A stretch of DNA of 64,000 bases from Streptomyces noursei (GTDB taxonomy: Bacteria > Actinomycetota > Actinomycetes > Streptomycetales > Streptomycetaceae), in contig NZ_CP070326.1 in assembly GCF_016917755.1 (NCBI RefSeq), positions 5,394,001 to 5,458,000 on the forward strand, given 5' to 3'. The position numbers were made by a program, and so were the translations under genes. Below, piece by piece: positions 55,280-63,513 of this stretch (positions within the stretch are counted from its first letter, which is position 1; each line of letters begins with the position of its first letter). The notes beneath the pieces were generated by a model that did not search any database, was not told the DNA's origin, and saw nothing but the letters and a program-made list of their open reading frames with translations.

Positions 55280-55314
55280 CTGCCGGTGGGCGCGCATTCA
55301 TTGCCCGGTGGCAG
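55280..55314 (-). terminator. Hairpin downstream of precursor copy B
   Basis: CTGCC at 55280-55284 pairs with GGCAG at 55310-55314, and GGGC at 55288-55291 pairs with GCCC at 55303-55306, separated by a 3-base internal loop. It is weaker than the structure after copy A. It begins about 20 bases after the copy B stop and may allow partial read-through to copy A. Confidence 0.5.
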
Positions 55315-55334
55315 CGACCCGTCTAGGTGCCCGG

Positions 55335-55490
55335 TCAGGACGACGAAGACGAACACGAACTGGTCGTGCAGCCGGTGGTCGTGGTCGATGCTGCCATGGC
55401 CTGCGACAGCGTCTCATCACTGTAGTTCGAATCCTCAATCAGATCCGAGATCTCCAGCGCGTTCAGGTCGAGCTCCTGCGTGGAATCCAC
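55335..55490 (-). CDS. Thiopeptide precursor peptide, copy B
   Basis: A 51-aa peptide identical in sequence to copy A. Two synonymous third-position changes separate the two coding sequences, and the start codon is GTG. The ribosome site is GGAGGGGGGTGA, less perfect than that of copy A. Being promoter-proximal in the leftward operon, it would be transcribed first. Identical products imply dosage or differential translation rather than structural diversity. Core as in copy A. Confidence 0.95.
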   Translation of the reverse strand: MDSTQELDLNALEISDLIEDSNYSDETLSQAMAASTTTTGCTTSSCSSSSS

Positions 55491-55582
55491 TTGGAATCAC
55501 CCCCCTCCGCGACTAGATTTTCACCGTACCAGAATAGGCCGGTCGTATGGGAAGACCCTTTGAGGAAAAAAATTGCTTTCAT
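55491..55582 (-). promoter_or_regulatory. Short upstream region of the precursor genes
   Basis: These 92 bases separate the elimination-protein gene from precursor copy B. The minus strand contains a run of seven T (55567-55573), then AAAGGGTCTTCCC and TATTCT/TACGGT hexamers that could form a -10 region. A dedicated promoter for the precursors is plausible because precursor mRNA is usually more abundant, but I cannot fix the elements. Confidence 0.35.
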
Positions 55583-56515
55583 TCACGCCGCCGCCATTTC
55601 TGCCAGGGAACGGCGGATGACGTAGGCCAGAAACGCCTCGGCAACCGGAAGGATCCCGAGGCGGTTGTTGGTGGTGTGAATGTAGTTGGCCAGGCAGTGG
55701 GCATACGGCGTTTCTTCGAGTGCGAGTTCCGCGACATCACCGCCTGGCGAGGTGACCTGTGCCGCCTGGGTGGACTTTAAAGCTTTGGCATAGGTGTCGT
55801 GGAAAACGTCGGTGATCCCGTCTCGCCAGACCGCACTGCACAGGCTCGTCACCCTGCTTCGCGTTTTCTCGTACATCCCGGCCCACTTCTCGTCGTAGCC
55901 GGGCGGCACCCATCTGCGCCAGTCCTCCTCGTAATGGCTGAGGAAGTCCTGGCTCTGCTCCGGGTCCAGCCCGGAGCCTTTGAGGGACATGGCCATGACG
56001 CGCATGGCGGGCCCCGCCGGCGAGGCCGCGAGCTGGCGATCCGTCAGGCCGGCGAGGAGGTCAAGGACCGCGGTCGACGTCGAGCGGAAGAGCTCTTCGG
56101 CAATACGGAGCCCCGTGGTGCCGCCGTACTTCGCGTACTCGGGTGCGTAGACGGCTGCTTCGACGGTGCCCGCTGCCCTGACCGCTACGGGCTCCGCCCC
56201 TTCGAGTGCGGCCAGGCCGGGTTGGTGGGAGGACTGCTGTGCGTACTCGGCGGTTCGCTCGGCGTCGAGTGCCGGCATCGCCGCGGCCAGTCTGCTGCGC
56301 ACCGACTCGACGGTCTCCTCCGAAGCCTCGTGGAGCCGCAATCTGATGTGCGGACCGCCCTGCCAGTACCGCAAGTACCAGAAGCGGTTCCGCATCCCGG
56401 CCTCGCGCATGACGGGGTGGAGCACATCCCGCAGGAAGCCGGGCTGCAGCGACATCGGCAGGTGGATGTGGAGCGGCGACCACTCACCGGTCCGCTCAGT
56501 CTCGGTAGAGCTCAA
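55583..56515 (-). CDS. Thiopeptide dehydratase elimination protein (TbtC-like, LanB C-terminal domain)
   Basis: A 310-aa protein. The only early start in frame is TTG 56515, which has AGGAG seven bases upstream and overlaps the glutamylation gene by 20 bases. WSPLHIHLPMSLQPGFLRDVLHPVM and FWYLRYWQGGPHIRLRLH are the SpaB_C / thiopeptide-type bacteriocin domain core. In split LanB systems this protein removes glutamate from glutamylated Ser/Thr to give Dha/Dhb. The C-terminal CLANYIHTTNNRLGILPVAEAFLAY is also typical. It works with the neighbouring 890-aa protein. Confidence 0.87.
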   Translation of the reverse strand: MSSTETERTGEWSPLHIHLPMSLQPGFLRDVLHPVMREAGMRNRFWYLRYWQGGPHIRLRLHEASEETVESVRSRLAAAMPALDAERTAEYAQQSSHQPGLAALEGAEPVAVRAAGTVEAAVYAPEYAKYGGTTGLRIAEELFRSTSTAVLDLLAGLTDRQLAASPAGPAMRVMAMSLKGSGLDPEQSQDFLSHYEEDWRRWVPPGYDEKWAGMYEKTRSRVTSLCSAVWRDGITDVFHDTYAKALKSTQAAQVTSPGGDVAELALEETPYAHCLANYIHTTNNRLGILPVAEAFLAYVIRRSLAEMAAA

Positions 56516-59168
56516 CGAAAAACTCCTCTGCTGCCGCCGGCCCGGAGCCGCCGTATTCGTCGGGGGCCGGTACGCACTCTCGAATGGACGCGTAGACGTC
56601 GTCCCGTGTGAGCGCGGACTTCGCGAAGCTCCGCACCAGGTACGGGTTGCGGAAGTCGACGTACATGGGCTTGTGGACGCTCGCCCGCGTCAGATGCCGG
56701 AAATCGGACCAGTCCCTCGGGATCTCCTCCACCAGCCCGGACAGCAGGTTGTACTCGTCCAGGCGCTGCGTCAGCACGAACGCGTGCTGGGGCAGGCCCT
56801 GTTCGCGGCGCCACTGGTCGAAACGCAGCAGCGCCGGGTAGGAGTCCTTGCTCAGCTCGACCAGCTCGGGGATGTCGCGTGCGGGCACCGTCCAGGTTCG
56901 CCGGCTGGCGACGACGTCACCGACCATCAGCCGCGGCGAGGATCCGGGGTATCCGCGATGCCCCATCGCCCGGCCGATGTCGTCCATCGGCGCGTAGTTG
57001 TACCGGATCGTCGGACTCAGGACTTCCAACAGGTTGTAGAGGACCGGGACCACGATGGGGAGCATGAAGTTCATGGGGGCCAGGTGAACGCGCTCGTCGA
57101 GTTCGGGGTCCCAGAGGAGCACACCGCGGTTGGCGTGGTCGATCCGGATCGCGAGCCTGTCGAGGCTGTAGGCCCTCATCTCCGGTGCGGTGGGCCAGGT
57201 GCCGGGGTAGTTCAGCACCCGGTCGGTGAGCGGCGGGTGCAGGTTGAAGTTGAGGCCGGCGACCATGTTCAGGTCCACCTGCCCCGGGAATGCCTTCCGG
57301 AGGTGTTCCCGGACGGCGGTCCGAAGCGTCCAGTCGTCGGCGGCGGATCCCTGGACGAACGAGCTGAAGCGTGAGAAGTAGACGCCGTATCCGGTCAGGA
57401 CCCCGTTCACCACGATGTCGGGCGACGGTGTGCCGCCCGCGAACTGGACGCGGAAGGTGATCGAGTCCGGGTCGACGCAGTCCTCCACCCCCGCGCACGC
57501 GGCCTTGAGCGCTTCGGGTGTCATCCGGGCGACGCCGTCCTCGGGCACGAGCTGTGCGCCGATGTCGCGCAGGGCCTGGGCGCGCTGTGCGACGAAGGTC
57601 TCGGCCGCGGCGGATTCATGTCCCCAGAACACCGCGTCCTGCTCGCTCTCGGACAGCGATACGAGCTTGTCGAAGAACGTCAGGAACGGCACGGTCTCGC
57701 GGTCGCCGTACGTGGTGGCCGCGAAGTGGTACATCCCCAACCGCTTCGTGTGGCCGTAGTCGAGCAGCGACGACAACCGCCACAGACTCTCCAAAGCGGG
57801 GACGCTCGCGGCCACGGCGTCCCGGCTCCAGGTCGCGGGCCGATCGGGCGTCCAGAGGTCCTCGTACACCGGTGCCCGGGAGATCTCCGCAGGGGGCGGC
57901 TCCATCTCGCAGACCTCGGCGACGTCGGCGAGCGCATGCTCCGCGGCCTTCAACAGCAGCCCGCGCTTCTCCGCAGGCGCGTCGGAGAGCTTCGTCTCCA
58001 CTTCCCGGAGGGTGTCGAGATGACCACTCAGGACGGACACGGGCCGGGTCGTCCCGGCGCGCAGGACGCCGGCGACCTTCTCGGAGTACTCCGGGTGCTG
58101 CTCGTCGAAGCCGGGGCTGACGTACAGCAACTCGATCCGCATCATGGCCCGCAGGGCCTTCCTGCTGGTCGCATCGCTGCCGGTCAGCGTGGTCAGCGCA
58201 CGGAGCACCTCCGGCACCGACGCCGTGCCTGTGGCCAGGACGGCCAGGAGGCAGTCGACGACCTTGTCGCGCTTGAGCCGGACGATCGACTCCGAGAGGC
58301 CGTACTCGGAGGAGTCGGGGACGAGGCCGATGAATTCGATCTTCTTGTCGTCCACGCGCAGGGACGAGTTCAGCAGCACCTTGCAGAGGTCGATGCCGCC
58401 GTCGACCCGGCGCAATCCGGCGGCCAGCCAGTTCACCAGCACCCGGTTCAGCGTCGACGTCGAGTACGTGCGGGACTCCGGCACGGCGTCACCGACCACC
58501 GCGGGCAGGTCGGGCGGGAAGGCTCCGACTTCGGTGAACCGGCCGAAGGGAGACGGCTTCAGCGCCGCGCGGTAGGCGAAGTTCACCAGCGAGGACTCCA
58601 GAACCCGGGATCGGCTCGGCTTGACCGAGCCCATTTCGCCCGAGGTGTACCGGCGCAGGCTCTCGTAGAGCTGGTCACCGGAGAGCTGGATGCTCCTCGC
58701 CATCGAGTCGTGTTCGAGGATGCGGGCGAAACTCGCGCGCGCCGATCGCATCCTGTCCTCGAACAGCGTCCGCGCCTCGTCCTCGCACCGTCGCGTCCGC
58801 CGCACGAGGTCGAACCACTCCCGCACCCCGGCGAGCGTCTCCGCGTCGAGGTGCGGCTCCACGAGCCCGACCCGTCGAGCCGCCGGCTCGGCACGCTGGT
58901 TGTAGATGTCACGGCGCAGCCGGACGAGCTCGGCACGTACGGACGCCTCCACCTGCGGTACGCATCCGGCCAGCCGGTCGGACACTTCGCCCGCTCGCCG
59001 CGCACAGTCCTCCCCAAGGAGGCGGCTCTCCTCGATCCGGGCCCAGGGCTCGTCGAACCGGAGGTCCTCAAGTCCGGCCACGGGCAACCGACTACGCCGG
59101 AACACGACGTAGGGGCTGACCCTCACGGCGGACTCGGCCGGGGACGCTGAAGGCTCATCCGATCGCAC
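56496..59168 (-). CDS. Thiopeptide dehydratase glutamylation protein (TbtB-like, LanB N-terminal domain)
   Basis: An 890-aa protein. GTG 59168 is chosen for its GAGGAG ribosome site; an in-frame TTG at 59204 lacks one. It is a full LanB N-terminal (Lant_dehydr_N) protein: YVVFRRSRLPVAGLEDL at the start, FAYRAALKPSPFGRFTEVGAFP in the middle, and FNLHPPLTDRVLNYPGTW and PRLMVGDVVASRRTW in the latter part. It transfers glutamate from Glu-tRNA to Ser/Thr side chains of the precursor before elimination. No C-terminal elimination domain is present; this is the separate downstream gene, as in thiomuracin-type clusters. Confidence 0.9.
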   Translation of the reverse strand: MRSDEPSASPAESAVRVSPYVVFRRSRLPVAGLEDLRFDEPWARIEESRLLGEDCARRAGEVSDRLAGCVPQVEASVRAELVRLRRDIYNQRAEPAARRVGLVEPHLDAETLAGVREWFDLVRRTRRCEDEARTLFEDRMRSARASFARILEHDSMARSIQLSGDQLYESLRRYTSGEMGSVKPSRSRVLESSLVNFAYRAALKPSPFGRFTEVGAFPPDLPAVVGDAVPESRTYSTSTLNRVLVNWLAAGLRRVDGGIDLCKVLLNSSLRVDDKKIEFIGLVPDSSEYGLSESIVRLKRDKVVDCLLAVLATGTASVPEVLRALTTLTGSDATSRKALRAMMRIELLYVSPGFDEQHPEYSEKVAGVLRAGTTRPVSVLSGHLDTLREVETKLSDAPAEKRGLLLKAAEHALADVAEVCEMEPPPAEISRAPVYEDLWTPDRPATWSRDAVAASVPALESLWRLSSLLDYGHTKRLGMYHFAATTYGDRETVPFLTFFDKLVSLSESEQDAVFWGHESAAAETFVAQRAQALRDIGAQLVPEDGVARMTPEALKAACAGVEDCVDPDSITFRVQFAGGTPSPDIVVNGVLTGYGVYFSRFSSFVQGSAADDWTLRTAVREHLRKAFPGQVDLNMVAGLNFNLHPPLTDRVLNYPGTWPTAPEMRAYSLDRLAIRIDHANRGVLLWDPELDERVHLAPMNFMLPIVVPVLYNLLEVLSPTIRYNYAPMDDIGRAMGHRGYPGSSPRLMVGDVVASRRTWTVPARDIPELVELSKDSYPALLRFDQWRREQGLPQHAFVLTQRLDEYNLLSGLVEEIPRDWSDFRHLTRASVHKPMYVDFRNPYLVRSFAKSALTRDDVYASIRECVPAPDEYGGSGPAAAEEFFVELYRD

Positions 59169-59196
59169 GAAAGGTACTCCTCGTCTTACCAGCGGG

Positions 59197-61071
59197 CTAG
59201 GCAAAGGGGTGGGGCGGAACGTCCGCCGGGGTCATGTCGTCGGGCAACTGGGAGGCATGCGGGAGCGATCCACTGTGGAGCCGCGGCAGCCCCTCAAGAC
59301 GGCGAGTGGCCTGCCCGAACGTCATCGGCACGCATCCGGGTACGAAGCTGCGCGTACAGACCAGTCCGCGCCAGCGCAGCTCCGGCGTGGTGACATCGGC
59401 CGCGTATGCGTGCGTGCCGGTGGCCTCGATCTGGGCCCGCACGTAGTCGAGATCCTTGTCGAGGGAGTCGAACTCCGGGGCTGCCGCGACCGCTGCCGCG
59501 AGAGGGAATGCGGGCCTGTCCGGTGCGGTCAGGAACGCGAACCACTCCCGGGACGTGGGCAGGGCGCCGAGCAGACTGTGGTCGTCCATCTCGACCAGCG
59601 AGTCGAAGTCCTCCGCGAGCCGCTGCCGGTGCGCCGGGTCGTTGTCGAACGCATGCCGCAAGGACGCCACGCGCGCGGACACCTCGAAGATGGCCGACTC
59701 GGCCGCCGCCCGCGGGTACAGGCTGGCCGCGGTCGACACGAGGGTGCAGGGACCCGAGTCCGCGTCGCGCTGGGCGAGTGCCAGCACGACCGGGATGTCG
59801 ATGTCCAGCGTCGCCCAGAAGAGGCGGACGCGGAACCCGGTCACCACCTCGACGCGGTCCATCAGCTCCCTGATGGCGCCGTCGGCCGGCCCCAACACGA
59901 GTTCGGGCAGGAGCAGTTTGCGGTACCAGGTGAGCAGGAAAGCGTCCCGTTCCACGATCTCGAACAGTCCGTGCAGAGTCGCTTCCTCGTGACTCTGGCC
60001 CAGTGCGAAACCGTTCGACGTGTCGTAGAAGAACGGCTTCCGTGCTCCGGTGCGGCGCACCCACGAGAGCGCCACTTCCGGCAGGTACCGGGCAGGGCCG
60101 TCGCCGAGCGGCGTGACCGGGACCCATTCCACCGTTTCGGCCGCGTCCAAGGGCGACCAGAGAAAGCCGTCCCGGGCGTACTGGTCGGCGGAGTGGTATC
60201 CGAGGGTGCGGGGATCGATGCCCTGTGTCCCCAGCTCCGCGAGCGTGGCCTGCACGATGCCGTCGGCCGGCTGATGACAGAAGCCGGTGTGCCGCTCCAG
60301 GCCCTCCAGCACCGCGGTCGTCCTGCTCTTGGCGAAGCTCCGGGTGCGCCCGACCCCGGGCTCCAGCATGCCGTTGCCCAGTGGCAGGCCGACCTGCGCC
60401 TGGGGCAGCGGGCCGTCCAGATCGACGAGTGGCTCCCGGAACAACGAGTGCGGTCCCAGGTAGTCGGTCGTGAGCGTCGGCGGCAGCGGACGTCGGGCCC
60501 GGAGCGCCCCGTCGGACTTCTCCAGCAGCTCGGGTGCGGAGCCGAAGGCGATCGTGGTCGTGGCCGTCGCGGGCCGACGTGCCGGGCAGCCCGTTCTCGG
60601 AGGTACGTGTCCTTGTCGCACCGTGCCGCCGGCCCGGTCGACCGTGGCGAGCGTGCCGCCGGCGGAGGGCGCCCGGAGGAGCAGGGCCGCGAGTCGGGTG
60701 ACGGTCGCGCGCAAGGCCGGACCGAGCTGCTGCCAGAGCGCGTGGCTGCGCGCGGCCCCCGCGGAATCGTTCCCGGACACCTCCTCGAACGGCAGCTCGG
60801 CGGAGTCCACATTCCTGCTGAGGAACCAAGCCAGGCACCGCGGGCAGCCGCCGTCGCGCTCGTGTGCCAGGTCGTAGACCAGGATGTGGACGCTGCCGCA
60901 CCAGAACAACACCGCCAGGCCGCGCCCCGACCTGCTGCCGTCGGCGTGTACCCGGGTGGGGGCGGTCAGCGGCCCCAGGAGCACCTCCGCCGGCTCCGGT
61001 GCGCCGGCATTGGCCGACAGGGCGGAGATCAGGTCGGCGGCCGGTGGGGCGGCCTGCTGCTGGGCACTCAT
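59197..61071 (-). CDS. YcaO-domain azoline-forming cyclodehydratase
   Basis: A 624-aa protein from ATG 61071, overlapping the ThiF-like gene stop by 4 bases. ATP-binding motifs of YcaO proteins are visible: SRTTAVLEGLERHTGF (ExxxER type), EATLHGLFEIVERDAF (ExxxxER), and late FDSLDKDLDYVRAQIEATG. The C-terminus ends DVPPHPFA, close to the PxP tail required by azoline-forming YcaO enzymes. The N-terminal 230 residues include CPRCLAWF and may pack against the partner. It activates the amide with ATP to form thiazolines and oxazolines from Cys, Ser and Thr. Confidence 0.9.
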   Translation of the reverse strand: MSAQQQAAPPAADLISALSANAGAPEPAEVLLGPLTAPTRVHADGSRSGRGLAVLFWCGSVHILVYDLAHERDGGCPRCLAWFLSRNVDSAELPFEEVSGNDSAGAARSHALWQQLGPALRATVTRLAALLLRAPSAGGTLATVDRAGGTVRQGHVPPRTGCPARRPATATTTIAFGSAPELLEKSDGALRARRPLPPTLTTDYLGPHSLFREPLVDLDGPLPQAQVGLPLGNGMLEPGVGRTRSFAKSRTTAVLEGLERHTGFCHQPADGIVQATLAELGTQGIDPRTLGYHSADQYARDGFLWSPLDAAETVEWVPVTPLGDGPARYLPEVALSWVRRTGARKPFFYDTSNGFALGQSHEEATLHGLFEIVERDAFLLTWYRKLLLPELVLGPADGAIRELMDRVEVVTGFRVRLFWATLDIDIPVVLALAQRDADSGPCTLVSTAASLYPRAAAESAIFEVSARVASLRHAFDNDPAHRQRLAEDFDSLVEMDDHSLLGALPTSREWFAFLTAPDRPAFPLAAAVAAAPEFDSLDKDLDYVRAQIEATGTHAYAADVTTPELRWRGLVCTRSFVPGCVPMTFGQATRRLEGLPRLHSGSLPHASQLPDDMTPADVPPHPFA

Positions 61072-62783
61072 ATGACCTCCACCAGTCGGACCTTGCCGCG
61101 CGCGAAGGGAACCGCTCGCGTGGTGACCTCGGCGCACTCCGGTCGGGCGATGTGCCGCCACACCTCCGGCCAGGTGAGGAAGTGCGGGTTGAGCGGAACC
61201 AGGGCGCCGGCGTCGTTGACCAGCCCGAGCAGCGCCATGGAGACCGCTTCCGCGTAACAGACGCCCGCGCCCTGCACGACCGGCTTGCCGGCGGTACGAC
61301 CGGTGACCCGGTGGATGCCGTTCGGCAGCCGGGTACCGGTCCACTCCCATGGCCCCTCACCACGGCTGCGGACGACCGTCTGCCGGATGTACCGGCTGAA
61401 TCCGGCGCACTCGCCGTGCCCCAGGTCGTCATCGGACAGGTGCACCCAGGCGGAAGGGTCCAAGGTCTGTGCCATCGACCACTTCAGCAGGGCGCGGTAG
61501 ACCGCCTCGTCCAGCGACCATCCGGCGCCCACCGCGGGTGGCGCGAACATCTCCAGTGCGTTGAGCGCCGCCTGATAGATCGCTTCCCGGGGCGACAAGG
61601 TGGCGGTGGTGAGCTCATGGACCCGGCACTCGTCGGCAAGCCCGACGAGTGCCGTGGCCCTGGCCTGTCCGAAGGGGACCTGCGACAGCTCGCCGCCGTC
61701 CACGTAGCGGAAGGGGCCGACGAGTTCGTCGGTCCAGCTGCGCAGGGTGTCGACGATCCGCTCGTGGACGTCGTCCAGCCGGCTGTCGTCCTCGGGGCTG
61801 ACGAGGTTTCTGCGGATCAGCACCTCGGCCGCGTCGTCGCGTGCACCACCGGTGACCGAAGGCACCACCGCCCGGTGGCACCGGCAACCCGCCGCCGACC
61901 ACGCCGGATGGGTCTGCACCGTCGGCGGTTTCATGTCGAGAGGCATGGACGCCGCCGCTGCCGCGTGCGCGCCGAGTCCGGCGCTGCGCAGGTAGATCGC
62001 GTGGACCAGTGCCGCCGCGATGGCGTCGTCCGATGCCGTGGACGCGGTGGCGTCCGGAGCGGCCGGCGGTGCCGTGCGGCCGTATCGGCACAGGCACTCC
62101 CAGCAGCCGGTCGCCGTGTCGTCGGACCACAGGATCCAACGGCGCCCGCGGACCTCGCCCACGACGCCGTGCGGAACGCCGCGTTCGAGCAATGCGTCCT
62201 GCAGCCGCACGGTGCGCTCGTACGAGAGACCGTCCGCGTCGACGACGACCAGTCCGGCGTTCTCCCGCTGTGGCACCGGCTCCTCCGCCGCGACCGCGTG
62301 GAACTCGGTGCGCAGGCCGAACAGGGGTGCTGCGTCCAGGAGTTGGCGCAGCCGGTCGAGCCAGTCGGGGCGACCGTAGAGGTGGAGGGTGGTGGCGAGG
62401 AGGCGATCCAGTGCGCGCACCGGTTCGTCCGTCAGCTGCGAGAGGTACGGGATCAGCCACTCCGAGGCCGGCCCTTTGGCCGCGGCCTGTTGCGACATCG
62501 GCGCGTCCAGGACGGTCACGCACCGACGCGCCACCAACGCGTCGAGCACACGCGACACCGCTGGGCGCGACCCCGCCGGGAACTCGTCCACCAGTTCACG
62601 CCCGGTACGACTGCCGTCCGACCGGCCGAGCAGCGTCGAGACGACCTGGAAGGCGGACGCACCCCGCACGGTGAACGAAGAGGCGCCGACTCCGATCCAT
62701 GCACCCTGCTTCGTCCGCAGCGTCGAGACATCGGGCCGGGCGAGAAAGACGCCCGTAGCCGATGCCGGACCCCCAGAGGACAT
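61068..62783 (-). CDS. Ocin-ThiF-like leader-binding cyclodehydratase partner (TbtF-like)
   Basis: A protein of about 571 aa. ATG 62783 is used; GTG 62795 is an alternative. Residues 20-110 look like the RRE winged-helix leader-binding part (AWIGVGASSFTVRGASAF). The middle is E1/ThiF-like (GLVVVDADGLSYERTVRLQDALLERGVPHG), and WSDDTATGCWECLCRYG with a later CRCHR may bind zinc. It presents the precursor leader to the YcaO enzyme. It overlaps the YcaO gene (ATGA), as expected for subunits of one enzyme. Confidence 0.83.
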   Translation of the reverse strand: MSSGGPASATGVFLARPDVSTLRTKQGAWIGVGASSFTVRGASAFQVVSTLLGRSDGSRTGRELVDEFPAGSRPAVSRVLDALVARRCVTVLDAPMSQQAAAKGPASEWLIPYLSQLTDEPVRALDRLLATTLHLYGRPDWLDRLRQLLDAAPLFGLRTEFHAVAAEEPVPQRENAGLVVVDADGLSYERTVRLQDALLERGVPHGVVGEVRGRRWILWSDDTATGCWECLCRYGRTAPPAAPDATASTASDDAIAAALVHAIYLRSAGLGAHAAAAASMPLDMKPPTVQTHPAWSAAGCRCHRAVVPSVTGGARDDAAEVLIRRNLVSPEDDSRLDDVHERIVDTLRSWTDELVGPFRYVDGGELSQVPFGQARATALVGLADECRVHELTTATLSPREAIYQAALNALEMFAPPAVGAGWSLDEAVYRALLKWSMAQTLDPSAWVHLSDDDLGHGECAGFSRYIRQTVVRSRGEGPWEWTGTRLPNGIHRVTGRTAGKPVVQGAGVCYAEAVSMALLGLVNDAGALVPLNPHFLTWPEVWRHIARPECAEVTTRAVPFARGKVRLVEVI

Positions 62784-62811
62784 CGAATCACTCACTTTCG
62801 TGGCGCAGCGA

Positions 62812-63510
62812 TCAAGACGCCGGGTGGGCATAGGTGGCGGCAAGCAGCGGGTGCCTTGTCACACCGTCGCTCTGGATCAGGTTCCGGACGGCGGCGCCGA
62901 TGAAGCCACCGAAGACGGTGCCGGCGAGCCGGTGGGACTGGCAGCGGAGATGGAAGTCGTAGAGAGCCATGGAGGCGCGTACCGCGCACAGGCGGAATCC
63001 GTGCGCTCCCGCCCACGAGTCCGCGGCGTCGAGATTCCCGCAGACGGTGACGATCCCGGCCGCTTCGGCGAACTCACGCTGCACACCGAGCAGTTCGGGA
63101 TCTCCGATGGCCGAGGCCGGGGCGATGAACGACGCCTCCTGCGCGGTGACCCGGTACACCCCGGCCGGCTTGCCCGCGCTGCGCAGCGCGAAGACGAATG
63201 CCTCCAGCGGGCCCATGTCGTCGTCGAGCGCCCAGTCGCCGGCATCGCGTGACAACGCCTCGCGCACCCACCTCAGGATCAGGTCCGTGCGCACGGGTGC
63301 GTCCCCGTACTGCAGGGAGGACCGGCGCGCCTGCAGGGTGTCGTGCAGATCGAGGGGGTGACCGGAACCGGTTGCCCGCTCGTCGATGTCGACGGGCATG
63401 GCCTCCGCGAACGGCATCGGCGACCGGTTTGCCGCGAGGCCGTCGCTCGTGGGGGTCCGCTCGGCGAAGGCGTCGAGCAGCGGCTCCATCATGGAGGAGT
63501 CGGTTCGCAT
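62812..63510 (-). CDS. Truncated SagB/nitroreductase-like dehydrogenase protein
   Basis: A 232-aa protein from ATG 63510. LDLHDTLQARRSSLQYGDAPVRTDLILRWVREAL is the start pattern of SagB-type FMN oxidoreductases (RRSxRxF...). The following LEAFVFALRSAGKPAGVYRV fits the same fold, but the protein is only half the size of typical SagB-like enzymes. The gene sits 3 bases after a second dehydrogenase-like gene, suggesting that the azoline oxidase is divided into two subunits. It would oxidise azolines to azoles with FMN. Confidence 0.72.
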   Translation of the reverse strand: MRTDSSMMEPLLDAFAERTPTSDGLAANRSPMPFAEAMPVDIDERATGSGHPLDLHDTLQARRSSLQYGDAPVRTDLILRWVREALSRDAGDWALDDDMGPLEAFVFALRSAGKPAGVYRVTAQEASFIAPASAIGDPELLGVQREFAEAAGIVTVCGNLDAADSWAGAHGFRLCAVRASMALYDFHLRCQSHRLAGTVFGGFIGAAVRNLIQSDGVTRHPLLAATYAHPAS

Positions 63511-63513
63511 GGT

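Larger units (their letters stand above)
55063..55490 (-). repeat. Tandem duplication of the precursor gene (two 181-bp units, 247-bp period)
   Basis: Units 55063-55243 and 55310-55490 differ at only 4 of 181 positions. One change lies beyond the stop codon, two are synonymous, and one changes the start codon from ATG to GTG. The sequence between the units (55244-55309) does not match the region upstream of the second unit. The duplication therefore covers the coding region plus about 25 bases of 3' flank. Confidence 0.95.

Noticed and set aside
55063..55490. CRISPR-like repeat
   Set aside because: The repeat units are 181 bp and contain a peptide gene; there are only two copies and no spacers.
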